64,000 nucleotides of DNA from Haplomitrium mnioides (taxonomy: Eukaryota > Marchantiophyta > Haplomitriopsida > Calobryales), in assembly GCA_049999725.1 (NCBI GenBank), contig JBNGIS010028185.1:114020-178019 (forward strand), written 5' to 3'. The first letter of the stretch is position 1, and every line of letters starts with the position of its first letter. Of this stretch, positions 1 to 10,419 are shown piece after piece. Position numbers and translations under genes: made by a program. Below the pieces are notes generated by a model, which was not told the DNA's origin, ran no database searches, and was given only the letters and a program-made list of their open reading frames with translations.

Positions 1-600
1 GTTAAGTCATTGGCCCTTTAGCTTAAGTCGGTTTTTCCAAGGAATTTAACAAATTTGTTAAATTTAATTTCATTAGAGCTCTACATGCCCATTGTTTCTC
101 ATCCTTCTTGACTATGCTACTCTAGAAAGACCCCATTTGCGCTCCTCCCGCTCCTGATCACACTCGTCGCATTCCTGCAAAGGCACCTTTCTGCCGATTG
201 CAACATCCGTTCCTCGTCCAGATCTCTTGTCCCTTCTTGATCTTGTCGATAAGCCTAGTTGTGCCTTGGCATTGCGCATAGCTCTTCCCCCGTTATACTT
301 TGTTAATCGCAAAAGCATACACTCGCATCGCCAATTCCACTATGCCGAGATCATGTGAGTGCCCTTGCTTAAAAAATTTGAAAAACTTCGCGCAACGTTG
401 CTCCAAACTGGCCGACATAACTCCCCTTTCAAGAGAGTTGCACCCTCGAGACACTTCCTTTTCTCCTAGTGAGTTCTCGGCAGCCTGGTTGGCTGGCCTC
501 GAGTCTTGGTCCTCCTCCTCTCTGTCCCCTTTGGTTGTCGGTGGTAGCTCTTGACTTACACATACTTGTGTCCCTTGGTTGCTGGCCTCGCCGCTCCTTC

Positions 601-1158
601 ATCTGAATTGACTACCAAAACAAAAATGAAATGACATAACAATGCAATGCCAAAAAGTAATCCCACCCTACAAAAATTGCTGAATTTCCTTGTCTCGTTG
701 GTTGGTCAGCCCCCTTGACCTTGCTGCCTTGATGACTTTGGCGGCTCCTCATCCTTGTAATGGTATTTCTTCAGCTTGTCGTAATGTACCCGATTGCTGA
801 TCTCATCCCCCTATAATGTCATTAACTGGGCTGACCCATTGTTGTGCGGTTGCTACAGGATCTAGGGGCCCATCCACAAGGTGTGTAGTTTTCCTAGGAA
901 ATGGAGGAACTTGCTATCATACAACTGGACCAAATCACCTACTTGGAGGTGTTGAGGCTGAAGTTTTCTGTCATGTTGGCCCTTGCTTTGCTGTTGTCGG
1001 TGCCTCATTCTGTCTTCTGCCTCTAATCGTGTCTCCTCCAACTGGTCCAATCGGTCCAACCTCTCTATTCTGCTCTGGTGCTCCCCCTTCCGTTCCGTGA
1101 CCAGTACCTGCTTGGTGGGCACCTCAAACTCCAACATGCAGTAGCACATGCTGCCCAA
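601..1158 (-). pseudogene. Tat1 post-integrase region with a hydrophobic segment
   Basis: Minus strand. Positions 862-1158 read open as a charged, Glu/Arg/Gln-rich stretch ending near VGDLVQLYDSKF, which resembles the integrase C-terminal region of Ty3/gypsy elements (G-D-x-V-x-L-Y). Continuing downstream through frame changes and stops, positions about 604-680 encode a run of roughly 18 hydrophobic residues (starting VGLLFGIALLC) that could be a membrane segment. Some Athila/Tat relatives carry an extra 3' reading frame, sometimes with membrane segments. Whether this is one cannot be told from such a broken frame. Confidence 0.4.
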
Positions 1159-1886
1159 ACACTAGGTAACAAGGGTTGTGTCCAGTGGTGGTCTTGTAGG
1201 CCTGGTTGTAGGAATGTACTGCAGTCAGCAATTTTAAATCCCAATCGGTTTTATTGGTTGCCATCAAATGGTTCAAAATCTTACAAATAATTCCATTAGC
1301 CTGCTCAGTGAGCCCGTTCACCTTGGGGTGGTAGTTTGTAGTCTTCCGGTGCTTCACCCAATAGCACCTTGCGAGCTCTTTGATGATTGTGTTTAGAAAC
1401 AGTGTACCTTAATCGCTAACCAACTCCAGAGGTGGCCCAAACCGTGTGAAGATCTGTTCGTAGAGGACCCTGGCCATTGTCGCCACATCATCCTTACGTG
1501 TGGCCTGTGCTTCCACCCATCGTGTGGCATAGTCGGTGGAGAGCATGACATACATGTTTCCTCGGCGTGTCATCGGTGAGATGGGCCCTATAAAGTTGAT
1601 CCCCCATTTTTCGAAAGGGGCTAGCACTAGAATAGGTTCCAGGGGGTGATGGGCAGAGGCCGCCGATCGATCTGTTTGCTGGCAGGGATCGTACCTCCTG
1701 ATGAAGAAGTGCACATCTCGATATAGTCGGCCACCAATACTTAGCCGCCAAGATCTTTCTCAAGATGGTCTCCATTGCCAAATGCCCTCCTTCGGAATCT
1801 TCTTGCAAGGCCTCAATTACAATAGTGGCTTGATCTTGCTCTAGACAGCTACACACCTGTCCATCCGGGCAGGATCGGTGCAACAC
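1124..1886 (-). pseudogene. Tat1 integrase
   Basis: Degenerate integrase on the minus strand in at least two frames. A zinc-binding-type region lies near 1690-1800 (KYWWPTISRCALL). The catalytic core follows: WGINFIGPISP near 1590, where the first catalytic Asp is replaced by Asn; GPPLELVSD near 1415 with the second Asp, immediately followed by a stop; and NGLTEQANG near 1300 with the Glu. The D-D-E spacing fits the Ty3/gypsy family. With the first Asp lost and the frame broken, it cannot be active. It lies directly downstream of the RNase H remnant, as expected. Confidence 0.8.
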
Positions 1887-1934
1887 CCCTTGAATTAGGC
1901 AAGTATGGCCGCACCCGTCGCAGGAACACCGCTG

Positions 1935-2400
1935 CTACCTTCGAGGACCAGTCCCTTTGTATCCTTCTTGAGAGGAGGAACATGATGATCTCCCCGTAGT
2001 TTGTAGGTCACCTTGCCCGCACATGGAACATTGCTTCATCAAGGAAGGCATCATCCACTGCTTGGCCTCCCCGGCCTTGCCCTCCTGTGAGAAAAAATCT
2101 GTGTTACCATGCTGCTTTCTTGGTCCCACCTTGATCTCGTAGTCAAATTCCTCCAACAACAACATCCATCTGGCTGCCTTGCTTGTTAGGTCTGGTTTGC
2201 TAACCATATACCTGATGACGTCGTGGTCAGTGTGGAAGGTAGCCTTGTAATGCAACAAGTAGTGCCTGAATTTTTTAGGGAGAAGATGATGCCCAGTACT
2301 TCCCTGTCTGTGGCAGAGTAGTTCCTCTCGGCGCCCGTCAGAAATTGGCTAGCGTAGTACACATGGTGGTCCCTCCCTTGCTCGTCTAGCTAGCTTAGGA
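1935..2400 (-). pseudogene. Tat1 RNase H
   Basis: Minus-strand reading 1935-2258 contains FHTDHDVIRYMVSKPDLTSK and then ARWMLLLEEFDYEI, the conserved C-terminal half of Ty3/gypsy RNase H (HTDH followed by the R-W...L..FD pattern). The N-terminal half, with the first catalytic acidic residue, runs through 2270-2450 in shifted frames (YASQFLTGAERNYSA-type reading near 2290-2350). It links the reverse transcriptase to the integrase. It is broken by frameshifts. Confidence 0.78.
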
Positions 2401-3330
2401 TTGCCCCGATGCAAAACCTTGAGACATCCACCATCACGTGGAACTCCTTGGTCCATTCGGGGGGCAGCAAGATTGGGGCGCACGCTAAGAGCCTCTTGAG
2501 CTCCTTAAAACTCACCAATCGTTCTTCTGTCCGCTGGACGTCGCTGCCCTTTCTGACCATCTCTATCATGGGCCAAGCAGTCAAGGCGAATTGGGGAATG
2601 AACTGCTGGTAGTACCCTACACAGCCCTCAAACCCTTGTACTTCCTTCAAGCTGGTGAGAAATGACAACGCCGTCCAGGCCTTTACTTTTTCCTGGTCTA
2701 CCTTGATGCCCCTGACTGAGACCCGATGACCCAACAACATGCCCTCTCATACTACTAAAAAACACTTGCCTGGATGCAACCAAAGTCTCGCATCCCTGCA
2801 CCACTGGAAGGTGAGGCGTAAGTTCTTGGCGCGGTCCTTCACTTTCCCATAAACCACAAAGTCATCGATAAAAATCTCCGAGAATCGGCACAATTAATTG
2901 TGGAAGAGATTCATCATTAGCCTCTAGAATGTGCTTGGGGCGTTGCAGAGCCCAAAGGGCATCCCCTGAAAGGCCAAGACCCCTCACTTGGTCGTAAAAG
3001 ATGTCTTCAGCTGGTCTTCTTGCCGAATCCACACTTGGTTGTAGCCGGAGTACCCATCCATGAAGTTGTAGACCTCCCGCATAGCTACTAGGTCCAGCAC
3101 CCCGTCGATGAAAGGTAGGGGATAGTGGTACTTTTTGGTGGCCTAATTCAGCCGTTTGTAGTCCTCGCAGACTTAGATCTTAGGCTTCTCATCTAGCCTT
3201 GGTTTCTTTGGCACAATGACTATTGGGGACACCCAGTCACTGTCGAGCACGAGGTATATGAAGCCCACCTTGCATACCCTATCCACTTCCTCTTTGACCA
3301 TGAGAGACAGCTTGGGGTTGAATCGGTTAT
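2390..3330 (-). pseudogene. Tat1 reverse transcriptase
   Basis: On the minus strand the reverse-transcriptase blocks appear in order: WVSPIVIVPKK near 3230, YHYPLPFIDGVLD near 3110, MDGYSGYNQ near 3060, GMPFGLCNAP near 2950 and the catalytic box FIDDFVVYGK at about 2845-2872, where the two Asp are kept. Positions 2390-2740 read open for 116 residues covering the connection domain (LGHRVSVRGIKVDQEKVKAW). In-frame stops occur near 3175, 3140, 2980, 2930 and 2885. The order and motifs make the family assignment firm; activity is excluded by the stops. Confidence 0.85.
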
Positions 3331-3906
3331 GCTTTTGATGTACCGGTGTGCGGTGGCCTCCAGGTCAATACGGTTCTCCCGGAACACCCTTGGCACCCCT
3401 CTCAGATCGGCGTAGTGCTAAGCGAACACATCTTGGTAGTTGCTTAGTACTCGCTTTATGTCCATCTCTTCCTTGTGACGGAGGCCCACTCCTAGCTAAA
3501 AAACCCTTCCCCCCTCCACTTCCACTGCCTTATATTGCACGGTATTAAGGGCCGCTGATTCTGTTGGCAAGCTCTCTTAGGGTTCTATTGCTTAGGGCCT
3601 TTTAGTGGGGGAGTGATTGCTTAGGGCGGTGACCTGCTAGCCCTCCGCGTCCTGATCCTCTCATGGTGCGACCAAGTGGTATACAGGTACCTCTAGGTCA
3701 GGTCTGCTCTTCTCTCGGTTGCTCAGTAGGTCCATCTCTGCTAGCTGCTCCAAGCATTGCACCCAGTAGGTGCCTTCTTGATTGGTGCTCTCTTCCGTGC
3801 TCTAGTCCGTATTGTACTCTTGACTTGCCTCGGTCTTCCCTTGGTGTGGCGGTTGCCTATAGTGTACTATTGTTCTGAGCTGGCCAAACCTCAGTGTTCT
3901 AGTCTC

Positions 3907-4510
3907 CTAGTCATGTGTTACCTTGGCCCCATAGAGCCAAGGCTTGCCAATCAAGGCCGGGTACGGGGAGGTGTTGGCTGGTCTCATGACAAGATAATTC
4001 AGTGCAAAGTCTACCCCCCTTATGCAGGTGGGAACATTTGTTAAGGCTCCCAACGTCTTAACCTTGGAGCCATCTGCCAACCGCATTATACATACCGTGG
4101 GCTCAAAGGCAATTGCACTATGCGATAAGGATGTCAATTTCTGGAGTTGCTTGATCCTTGCATAACATCATTGCATTGGCGGTGCTCCCCACTTGCGATA
4201 GGCGCCTCCTTCATTTTGGCTTCATCAACAACTCCCGCAATTGTCGGCGGTAGAGGGGGCTATCCTTAATGAATTGGCCTACGAATGTTGTGACCGGGCA
4301 GTTCCGTACATCTTGCTGGATGCTATGAGGTGTGGTCAGGCTTGGGGAGGGCTTCTTTGGCTTCTCTAGGGCCCCCTCCTTGCGCAAGTCTTGTAGGATC
4401 TCAGTGGCCGCCTCATGGGCCTCCGCTTCCTCTAGTGCCTCCAAATGCCACCGGACCGCCTCCTCTTGGTGCGGGTAGAATAGTTTCAGATGATCTTGCT
4501 GGTAGTCCAA
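3907..4510 (-). pseudogene. Tat1 retropepsin-like protease region and linker
   Basis: Minus strand. 4211-4510 reads open for 99 residues of acidic linker. 4137-4200, in another frame, gives QVGSTANAMML, matching the D-(S/T)-G-(S/A)-x-x-N start of gypsy proteases but with the catalytic Asp replaced. 3907-4137 then gives LADGSKVKTLG and ends PYPALIGKPWLYGAKV, matching the conserved hydrophobic-G-x-x-W-L flap end. The lost Asp and frameshift mark it as dead. It sits between gag and reverse transcriptase, as expected. Confidence 0.7.
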
Positions 4511-4649
4511 AACCTAATCTGTAGGGATAGTGTGGCCTGACCCGGTTTCTAGCTGGGGCTGATTGTTGTCCCTCTTGACCCTCTGGGCTGTCCTCTTCTT
4601 CAAGGTCTCCCTCGTTATGACCCAGTAGCAATCCTCCATAGTCGCGGCC

Positions 4650-5697
4650 TCCCAACCTGGTAATTCAGCAGCATGTTCTAATTCCATTAGGACACACTAT
4701 ACATTGGTGGTGGTTTCTTCAGTGGCTGAGGGTTCAGCAGGTAAGGGGATCGCCCTTTGCTCTCCCCGTCGAGCCAATGGGCAAGTTGTTGCTAGGTGCC
4801 CTTCTTACACAAGTTGCATAACTTGGGTGGGATTCTCCACCCGTGCTTCCTCGGCTTAAAGTAGCTGGTGGAGATGTGTCCAGGTTGACCGCAATTCCAG
4901 CACACCATGATACACGTATAGTTCCCTCTGTCAATCATGGCGTGCTTTGGTCGAGTTGGGCCCCAACATCATTGGTCTACTCATTAGGTTGCGTTGGGCG
5001 CATGCGACCTGGTAGACGTACTCGGGGGGCTCTTCTAGGATGAATTCTACCTCCTCCTTGACATACTCAGGTGGCACCTCCCTTACATACTGGATGACTA
5101 TGCCCTCCGTAGGGCACTCATGGCCTGCATACCCATACTTCTCGCAGTTGACACACCAATCATGGTCCTGACTGGCGTTGAGTTTTTCCCTTCTGCCTTG
5201 AGTCATGCAAAGTGGATGGACATGGCCTCCAGTTTCCAATTGATGTCTTTGATAGGATCTGAACCCCCTTTCTTCTTAGGCGGCTCTTCAGTTGTTGCAT
5301 TGCCCGGACACCTCATGGCCCTCGTGGACTTGGGGCTCTTTCCTAGGTGATCCTCCTTTGGTTTCTTGCTTTGGTTCTTCTTCCGCCTCTGCTGCCTTCT
5401 GCTCTCCCAATGCTTCTTGGATCCTCCATCCTCCGAGCAGGTAATGCTTCCATCCTCCAAGTTTGAGTCTGTGGTCTCATCATTGCTAAACTCACTGCTC
5501 TCCTCGCTAGAAGAAGTTTCGGTGTCATAATGAACTTTCATTTTCGTGCAAGAGCTGGAGATGATTGTCTTGATGTACGAACGAGCACAGTCCACTGCCT
5601 CGTCAAAAGTTTTTGAGTTGCTTTGTTCTTGGGTAGGCTTGAGATGAACCAAGAGCAAAGCATCACGTCCTCTAACACAAGTGTGACCTTCTGGCAA
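4650..5697 (-). pseudogene. Tat1 gag C-terminal part with two odd zinc knuckles
   Basis: The frame 5203-5697 minus (164 residues) is Ser/Glu-rich then Lys/Arg-rich, typical of the region between capsid and nucleocapsid. The next frame (4931-5239) contains CVNCEKYGYAGHEC, a CX2CX4HX4C-like knuckle in which Tyr stands where His belongs. Near 4860-4905, in another frame, CWNCGQPGHISTSY has His but Tyr in place of the last Cys. The gag reading upstream of 5697 is interrupted by element A and resumes at 22535. Confidence 0.7.
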
Positions 5698-5713
5698 GAA
5701 TCAAGAAGGGAAG

Positions 5714-6570
5714 ATGCAAGCGATGCAACAAAAAATTGAATATCTTTCTCGCTTGCTAGAAGTTCAAATGCAAATAGGGAATAGGGCACCTTTTCAAGAA
5801 GAAGAAAGTCATGTGCGGTTTCTCAAGCCAAAGGCTTATGATAGAAAGACGGTTCATGGTGCATATGAGAATTTCTTGTTCGATTGTGAGCAATATTTTG
5901 AGGCTACCAATATAAGAGAGGATGGTAGAAGAATTCTATTTGATGCAAGTCAGTTGGAAAGAGTGGCAAAGACTTGGTGGAGATATCAAATTGAGCAAGC
6001 TCAACATGGATTTGTCACTCCAATTGCTTCTTGGCAAGAGTTTAAAGAAGCGGTAAATCTAATATTTAGGGTTTTGAATGCTTCAATATTGGTAGGAGAT
6101 CACTTGGCAAAATTGAAGCAACTTGGTACGGTAATGAGCTATGTCACGCAATTTCAAAATATCATTATGCAAATTCCTAATATGGGCAAGGGAGAAGCTT
6201 TGGATTGCTTTGTTCAATGATTGAAGCCTCACACTAGAATGGAAGTGACAATGAGAGAGCCCTCTAAACTAGAAGAAGCAATAAGTATGGTAGAACGATA
6301 TGACTTGCTACTAGCGACCAACCAGGTTAGGCTTTATCCATGTCTACAACAAGCTTTAACAAATGTTTGTGTGCCAACAATTGAGGCTATACCTATGGAG
6401 ATTGATGTGACGTAGAGAGTGGTACTCACTGATGGAGAGCGTGAGTGTCTATGCCAAAGTGGAGAATGCTTTTATTTTCAATAGCTTGGTTATATGATTG
6501 CAAATTTCCCACGTCGCCAAGGTCGACCACGTGCTCTTGTTCAAGCGACAGCTGCTGAAGAAGAAAATTA
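5714..6570 (+). pseudogene. Element A gag
   Basis: Reads 5714-6220 (168 residues), then, after a single stop, 6221-6415. The capsid core is recognisable: FEATNIREDGRR, TWWRYQIEQAQ, WQEFKEAVN, LKQLGTV.SYVTQF, matching the retrotransposon gag domain (W.....E). A relic of the nucleocapsid lies near 6455-6515 (C-x-Y-F-Q then LGYMIANFPRR) with lost Cys/His residues. It is nearly collinear with the gag of B and G. Confidence 0.8.
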
Positions 6571-6614
6571 GGGAAACGACTGACCTCAGTAAAGATAGTC
6601 GAGCGGTTTACTGA

Positions 6615-6980
6615 GAGTTAATTAGTTCCAATGGAATGAAAAGCTCGACAAGAATTAGAAGAACCTTGTTTCGTCCATATGGTATGGTTGATGAGCATTC
6701 TTGTAGAATGTTGGTAGATTGTGGAAGTTCAAAAAATTTCATGTCTTTACGTTTTGCAAAGAAAATCAAAGCTACGACTTTTCCTATCAAAGAAAGTTTT
6801 GTGACTATGGCCGATAGCCAAAAACATGAGGTATTTCATTCTCACAAGCCATTTCTTCTAAGGATTGGCAAAGATTATGAGGAATCTATGGATTTTGTTA
6901 TTGCACCCGTACAGTATGACATTATTTGGGGTTTGGCTTGGCTTGAAGATCAATCTGCTCAAGTTGATTAGGCAAAACGA
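6615..6980 (+). pseudogene. Element A protease
   Basis: Reading 6636-6971 (111 residues) holds MLVDCGSSKNFMSL at about 6708-6750, where the retropepsin D-(S/T)-G triad reads D-C-G, and ends YDIIWGLAWLEDQSAQVD, matching the conserved I-L-G-x-x-W-L block. A stop replaces the Trp expected after VD. The catalytic Asp is kept but the second position is Cys. Confidence 0.78.
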
Positions 6981-7054
6981 CAAATTCAAGTTACTTTACA
7001 AGGAAAGAAATTTCTATTGGAGCGTTTGACACCATTGGTGAAGAAGTCCAAATC

Positions 7055-7474
7055 AGTTTAGCACAATGTTTTGATGGAGAAAGAGTTGCTTGTCTTTGTT
7101 GTATGGATCAAACTTATTGTGGACTTGAATAAGGAGGGAGGGAAATCTATACCAACCTCAATGATTGATGATATCTTAAAGGAGTTTTCAAATGTGTTTT
7201 CGGATTATTTGCCAAAGAGGTTACCATATGATTGTGGAATGCCCTTTCCGATTGAGTTGATATTAGGAAGTATTCCGTATAATTGGCCTATGTACAGGTT
7301 ATCGCCACAAGAGTTGGAAGAGCTCCGCATCACTTTGACGGATCTTTTTTAGAAGGATTTCATTCAGTATAGTACTTTGCTTTGGAGAGCACCAGTATTC
7401 TTTTTACCGAAGAAAAAAGGTGGATTTCATCTTTGCACTAATTATCGTGGTTTGAAAAAGCAAACCGTAAAGAA
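7055..7474 (+). pseudogene. Element A reverse transcriptase, N-terminal fragment
   Basis: 7071-7352 and onward in the same frame past one stop: a conserved leader (DDILKEFSNVFSDYLPKRLP), then MYRLSPQELEELR, WRAPVFFLPKKKGG and NYRGLKKQTVK. Homology stops abruptly near 7474, before the palm motifs, and is followed by LTR sequence of element B. About 0.5 kb of RT is absent when A resumes at 12242, judged against B. Confidence 0.78.
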
Positions 7475-7714
7475 GTGACTTGTAAGTGAAGAAAGAGGGA
7501 TGACCCGCTCTTCTCTTGTATAAATAAAAGGGCTTCTTAGCCCCACTTCTCATTTTGGAGTTCCTCTCGAATCACTTGGGTTCTTTGGTTTCTTGGCTTT
7601 TGCTTGCACTCTTAGTCTTAGCTTGGACCTTGAGTTGCTTTTGGTTGAAGAACTCTATTAGAGTTCACCATAAGTTCTTACTTATTTGGATTTGGTCTTT
7701 GAGATTCTTTTACA
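7475..7714 (+). repeat. Element B 5' LTR, 5'-truncated
   Basis: Matches the last ~240 of the 435 bases of the 3' LTR (11807-12241) and ends in TACA. The missing front was removed together with part of A's RT, across a short overlap (AAGAAG) at 7471-7476. It keeps a TATA box, described separately. Confidence 0.85.
7519..7526 (+). promoter_or_regulatory. TATA box in element B 5' LTR
   Basis: TATAAATA in an LTR, about 190 bases before the LTR end. The same site is degraded in B's 3' LTR (TATAGATA near 12047) and A's 3' LTR. It is the expected place for the LTR promoter; transcription today is doubtful because upstream U3 is lost. Confidence 0.55.
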
Positions 7715-7715
7715 T

Positions 7716-7728
7716 TGGCATCAGAGCC
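7716..7728 (+). promoter_or_regulatory. Element B primer-binding site (initiator tRNA-Met type)
   Basis: TGGCATCAGAGCC starts one base after the LTR end TACA. It differs at one place from TGGTATCAGAGC, the common plant primer-binding site for initiator methionine tRNA. Confidence 0.8.
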
Positions 7729-8440
7729 ATGGTTCGTTTTTTTGGTGTGAGCTATATGGAGAGTCAAGAGGAGGTGATTCAAGCAATGGAACAACAATTG
7801 GAACATCTTTCACACCATTTGGAAGTGGGAATAAAAGAAAAAGCAATGTTTCGAGAAGAAGAGAGTTATGGGCGATTTCCAACGTCAAAAGCATATGATG
7901 GAAAGGTGATTTGTGGTGCTTGTGAGAACTTCATTTTTTATTGTGAACAATATTTTGAAGCTACAAACATTAGAGAGGATAGTCAGCGAATTCTATTTGC
8001 GATAAGCCAATTAGAAGGAGTTGTAAAGACTTGGTGGAGATATCAAATAGAACAAGCACAACGTGGATTTGTTGCTCCTATTGTTTCTTGGCATGAGTTC
8101 AAAGGAGGACTGATTTCAAGATTTAGGGTTGTAAATGCTTCAAAAGTAGCAAGAGATCGATTGGCTGAATTGAAGCAACTTGGTACAATGAGAAGTTATG
8201 TGACACATTTTCATGATACAATTATACAAATTCCTGATATAAGAGAAGAAGAAGCACTAGACCGCTTTGTTCGAGGATTGAAGCCTCACATAAGAATAGA
8301 AGTTACTATGAGAGAGCCTACTCAATTAGAAGAAGCAATGCGTATGGCAGAGTGGCATGACTCATTACTCACGGCTACAGAAGTAAGATCTCATCCTCAA
8401 CCATTTGAACAATGTTCTCCAAACCTTGCAAGCTCTAATG
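7729..8440 (+). pseudogene. Element B gag lacking the zinc knuckle
   Basis: Open reading from an ATG just after the primer-binding site (7729; another ATG at 7756). It contains the capsid motifs FEATNIREDSQR, TWWRYQIEQAQRG, WHEFKGGLISRF and FVRGLKPHIRIEVTMREP. Near 8430 it passes directly into the protease leader (SSNGIKIPTRIRGT). Compared with A, the nucleocapsid knuckle is deleted in frame, so gag and protease form one open frame up to a stop at about 8524. Gag would lack RNA-binding cysteines. Confidence 0.8.
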
Positions 8441-8842
8441 GAATTAAAATTCCAACAAGAATTCGAGGTACCTTGTTCCATCTTGATGGTATGATTGAGG
8501 AGCACTCTTGTAGAATGTTGGTCTAGTAGTAGTACCGAAAATTTTATGTCATTGTGTTTTGCTAAGATAATCACAGCAAAATATAGGCCAATCAAAGGGA
8601 GTGTTGAAACTATGGCTCATGGCCAAAAGCATGACGTGTTTTTCTCTCAAAAGCCATTTCTTCTAAGGATTGGAAAAAAGTATACAGAATCTATGCAATT
8701 TGTTATTGCACCTATACAATATAACATCATTTTAGGATTGCCTTGGCTTGAAGAAAGGTCCACTCAAATTGATTGGAGAAAGCAACGAATTCAAGTTACC
8801 TTGCAAGGTAAGAAATTCTTTTCGGGTGTTCGACACCTTTGA
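8441..8842 (+). pseudogene. Element B protease
   Basis: Reads 8441-8524, then a frame change at the active site, then 8495-8842. The active-site triplet is destroyed (LV, stop, SSSTENF where A has LVDCGSSKNF). The C-terminal block YNIILGLPWLEERSTQIDW is intact. It is inactive through loss of the Asp. Confidence 0.75.
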
Positions 8843-8877
8843 TAAAGAAGCCTAAGTTAGTTTAGCATGTTAATTCA

Positions 8878-9996
8878 ATGGAGCAAGAGTTGCATGTCTT
8901 TGCTATTTGGATTAATCCCATCATAGACCTGAGTAAGGAGGGGGAAAAAGGTGTGTATACTTTAATGATATATGATATTTTGAAAGAGTTTGCGGATGTA
9001 TTTCCAGAGGATTTGCCAAATGGGTTGCGAGATGATCGAGGAATGCCTTTTCCGATTGAGTTGATGCCGAGAAGCACTCCTTATAATTGACCTATATATC
9101 GGCTATCACCACAAGAATTAAATGAGCTTCAAATGACATTGACAAATCTTCTTGAGAAGGACTTCATTCATCACAAGTACTTCTCTTTGGGGAGCTCTGG
9201 TATTCTTTGTACCAAATAAAGATGGTGGATTTTGTCTTTGTATAGATTATCGAGGATTGAACAATCAAACAGTGAAGAATGTCTATATTCTACCTCTTAT
9301 TGATGATTTGTTGGATCATTTAAGTGATGCACAATTATTTTTTGCAGAATGTATAGGTATTTTGAGTGGAAAGTTCTTACATTTGGTCTTACTAATGCTC
9401 TGACGATATTTATAGATCAAATCCATCAAGTTTTTCATGGGTTATTGGATAAATCAGTGTTGGTATTTTTGGACGACATCATTATCTTTAGTAAAGGTGA
9501 AGTTGAGCATCGTGCTCATCTCAAGGAGGTTCTACAATGACTACGCAATTGGAAGTTTTATTGCAAGAAGTCTAAGTATGAGTTTTGGAAGCAAAATATG
9601 ACTTATTTAGGGCATAAAGTGTCTGCGGATAGCATCAAGATGTAGGAAGAGAAAATTAAGGCTATTACAAAGTAACCAATGCCAAATAATGTAAAGAATG
9701 TTTGAGTTTTTAATGGATTAGCAAGATTTTATCAAAGATTCATTCATTACTATGCTCATATTGCTTCACCGCTTACGAATTTACTAGGGAAGGATGCAAA
9801 GTTCAAGTGAACGACCAAGGAACAAGTACCATTTCAACAGCTTAAGGATGCGGTGAGATCTCATCCAATTCTGCAACCATATGATCCAAAGAAACCTTGA
9901 ATAGTTGATTTTGATGCTTTTAATTTTGCTATTGGAGCGGTTTTACAACAAGAGTTTGATGATGGACTTCATCCAATTGCATTCATGTCACGTTGA
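8878..9996 (+). pseudogene. Element B reverse transcriptase
   Basis: The leader 8878-9090, then RT blocks in shifting frames: [31 protein letters not shown] near 9215-9265, [14 protein letters not shown] near 9355 and the catalytic box FLDDIIIFSKG at about 9465-9495, with both Asp present. Compared with element G, about 75 bases coding KLDL...PKTAFCM are missing near 9345. Further stops fall near 9538, 9644, 9674 and 9810. Confidence 0.82.
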
Positions 9997-10290
9997 TTGA
10001 ATGAGGCGGAGAGAAATTATTCTACAAGAGATCGAGAGCAATTAGCAATGGTTTATACTACCAAGGTGTGGAGACATCATCTTTCGGGAAAACCTATACT
10101 TATACACATAGACCACAAGCCATTGCTTCAAGCAATTCACTTGGAAAATATGACAAGTCGTCATCATCGATGGGAAGATCAACTACAACTCTTTGATTTC
10201 AAGTTGGAGTACAAGCTGGGAAGGTTCCACACTATTCCTGATGCATTGTCTCGAAGCCCGGATTATCAAATAAATACAGTAGAGATAACA
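9900..10290 (+). pseudogene. Element B RNase H
   Basis: 9900-9996 gives VDFDAFNFAIGAVLQQEF, the first acidic RNase H block. 9997-10290 is open (part of a 197-residue frame) with NEAERNYSTRDREQLAMVY, IHIDHKPLL and RHHRWEDQLQLFDF, then DALSR. This is the best-preserved piece of B; only the Arg before LNEAE is a stop. Confidence 0.82.
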
Positions 10291-10419
10291 AATGCTAGTA
10301 TATTACATCTTGATGAAGCAACTAATGATAGCTTTCGACAAAAGTTACAAGAAGACACCTTCTTTACTCTTGTTAGAGTACGTTTAGTGGTCCAAGATAG
10401 TGAGTATCATACATTTTCC

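Larger units (their letters stand above)
1..5697 (-). mobile_element. Tat1: 3' part of a degenerate Ty3/gypsy element
   Basis: Read on the minus strand from 5697 down, this stretch gives gag C-terminus, zinc knuckles, protease, reverse transcriptase, RNase H and integrase, which is the Ty3/gypsy order. No chromodomain is seen after the integrase, so I place it with the non-chromodomain Tat/Athila-like group (inference). Many frameshifts and stops break the polyprotein. The gag N-terminus is missing here but found at 22535-22828, beyond the elements inserted between. No LTR was recognised at the left end; positions 1-600 hold only broken minus-strand reading and may be the element's 3' untranslated part. 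Confidence 0.8.
5698..7474 (+). mobile_element. Element A (chromovirus), 5' segment: gag, protease, start of RT
   Basis: Plus-strand Ty3/gypsy chromovirus. The 5' LTR, primer-binding site and first gag codons are missing: homology with element B begins only at about 5699, where Tat1 stops. The segment ends inside reverse transcriptase at about 7474, where a piece of B's LTR starts. A resumes at 12242 and again at 21349. It has several in-frame stops (6218, 6412, 6969, 7350). Confidence 0.85.
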
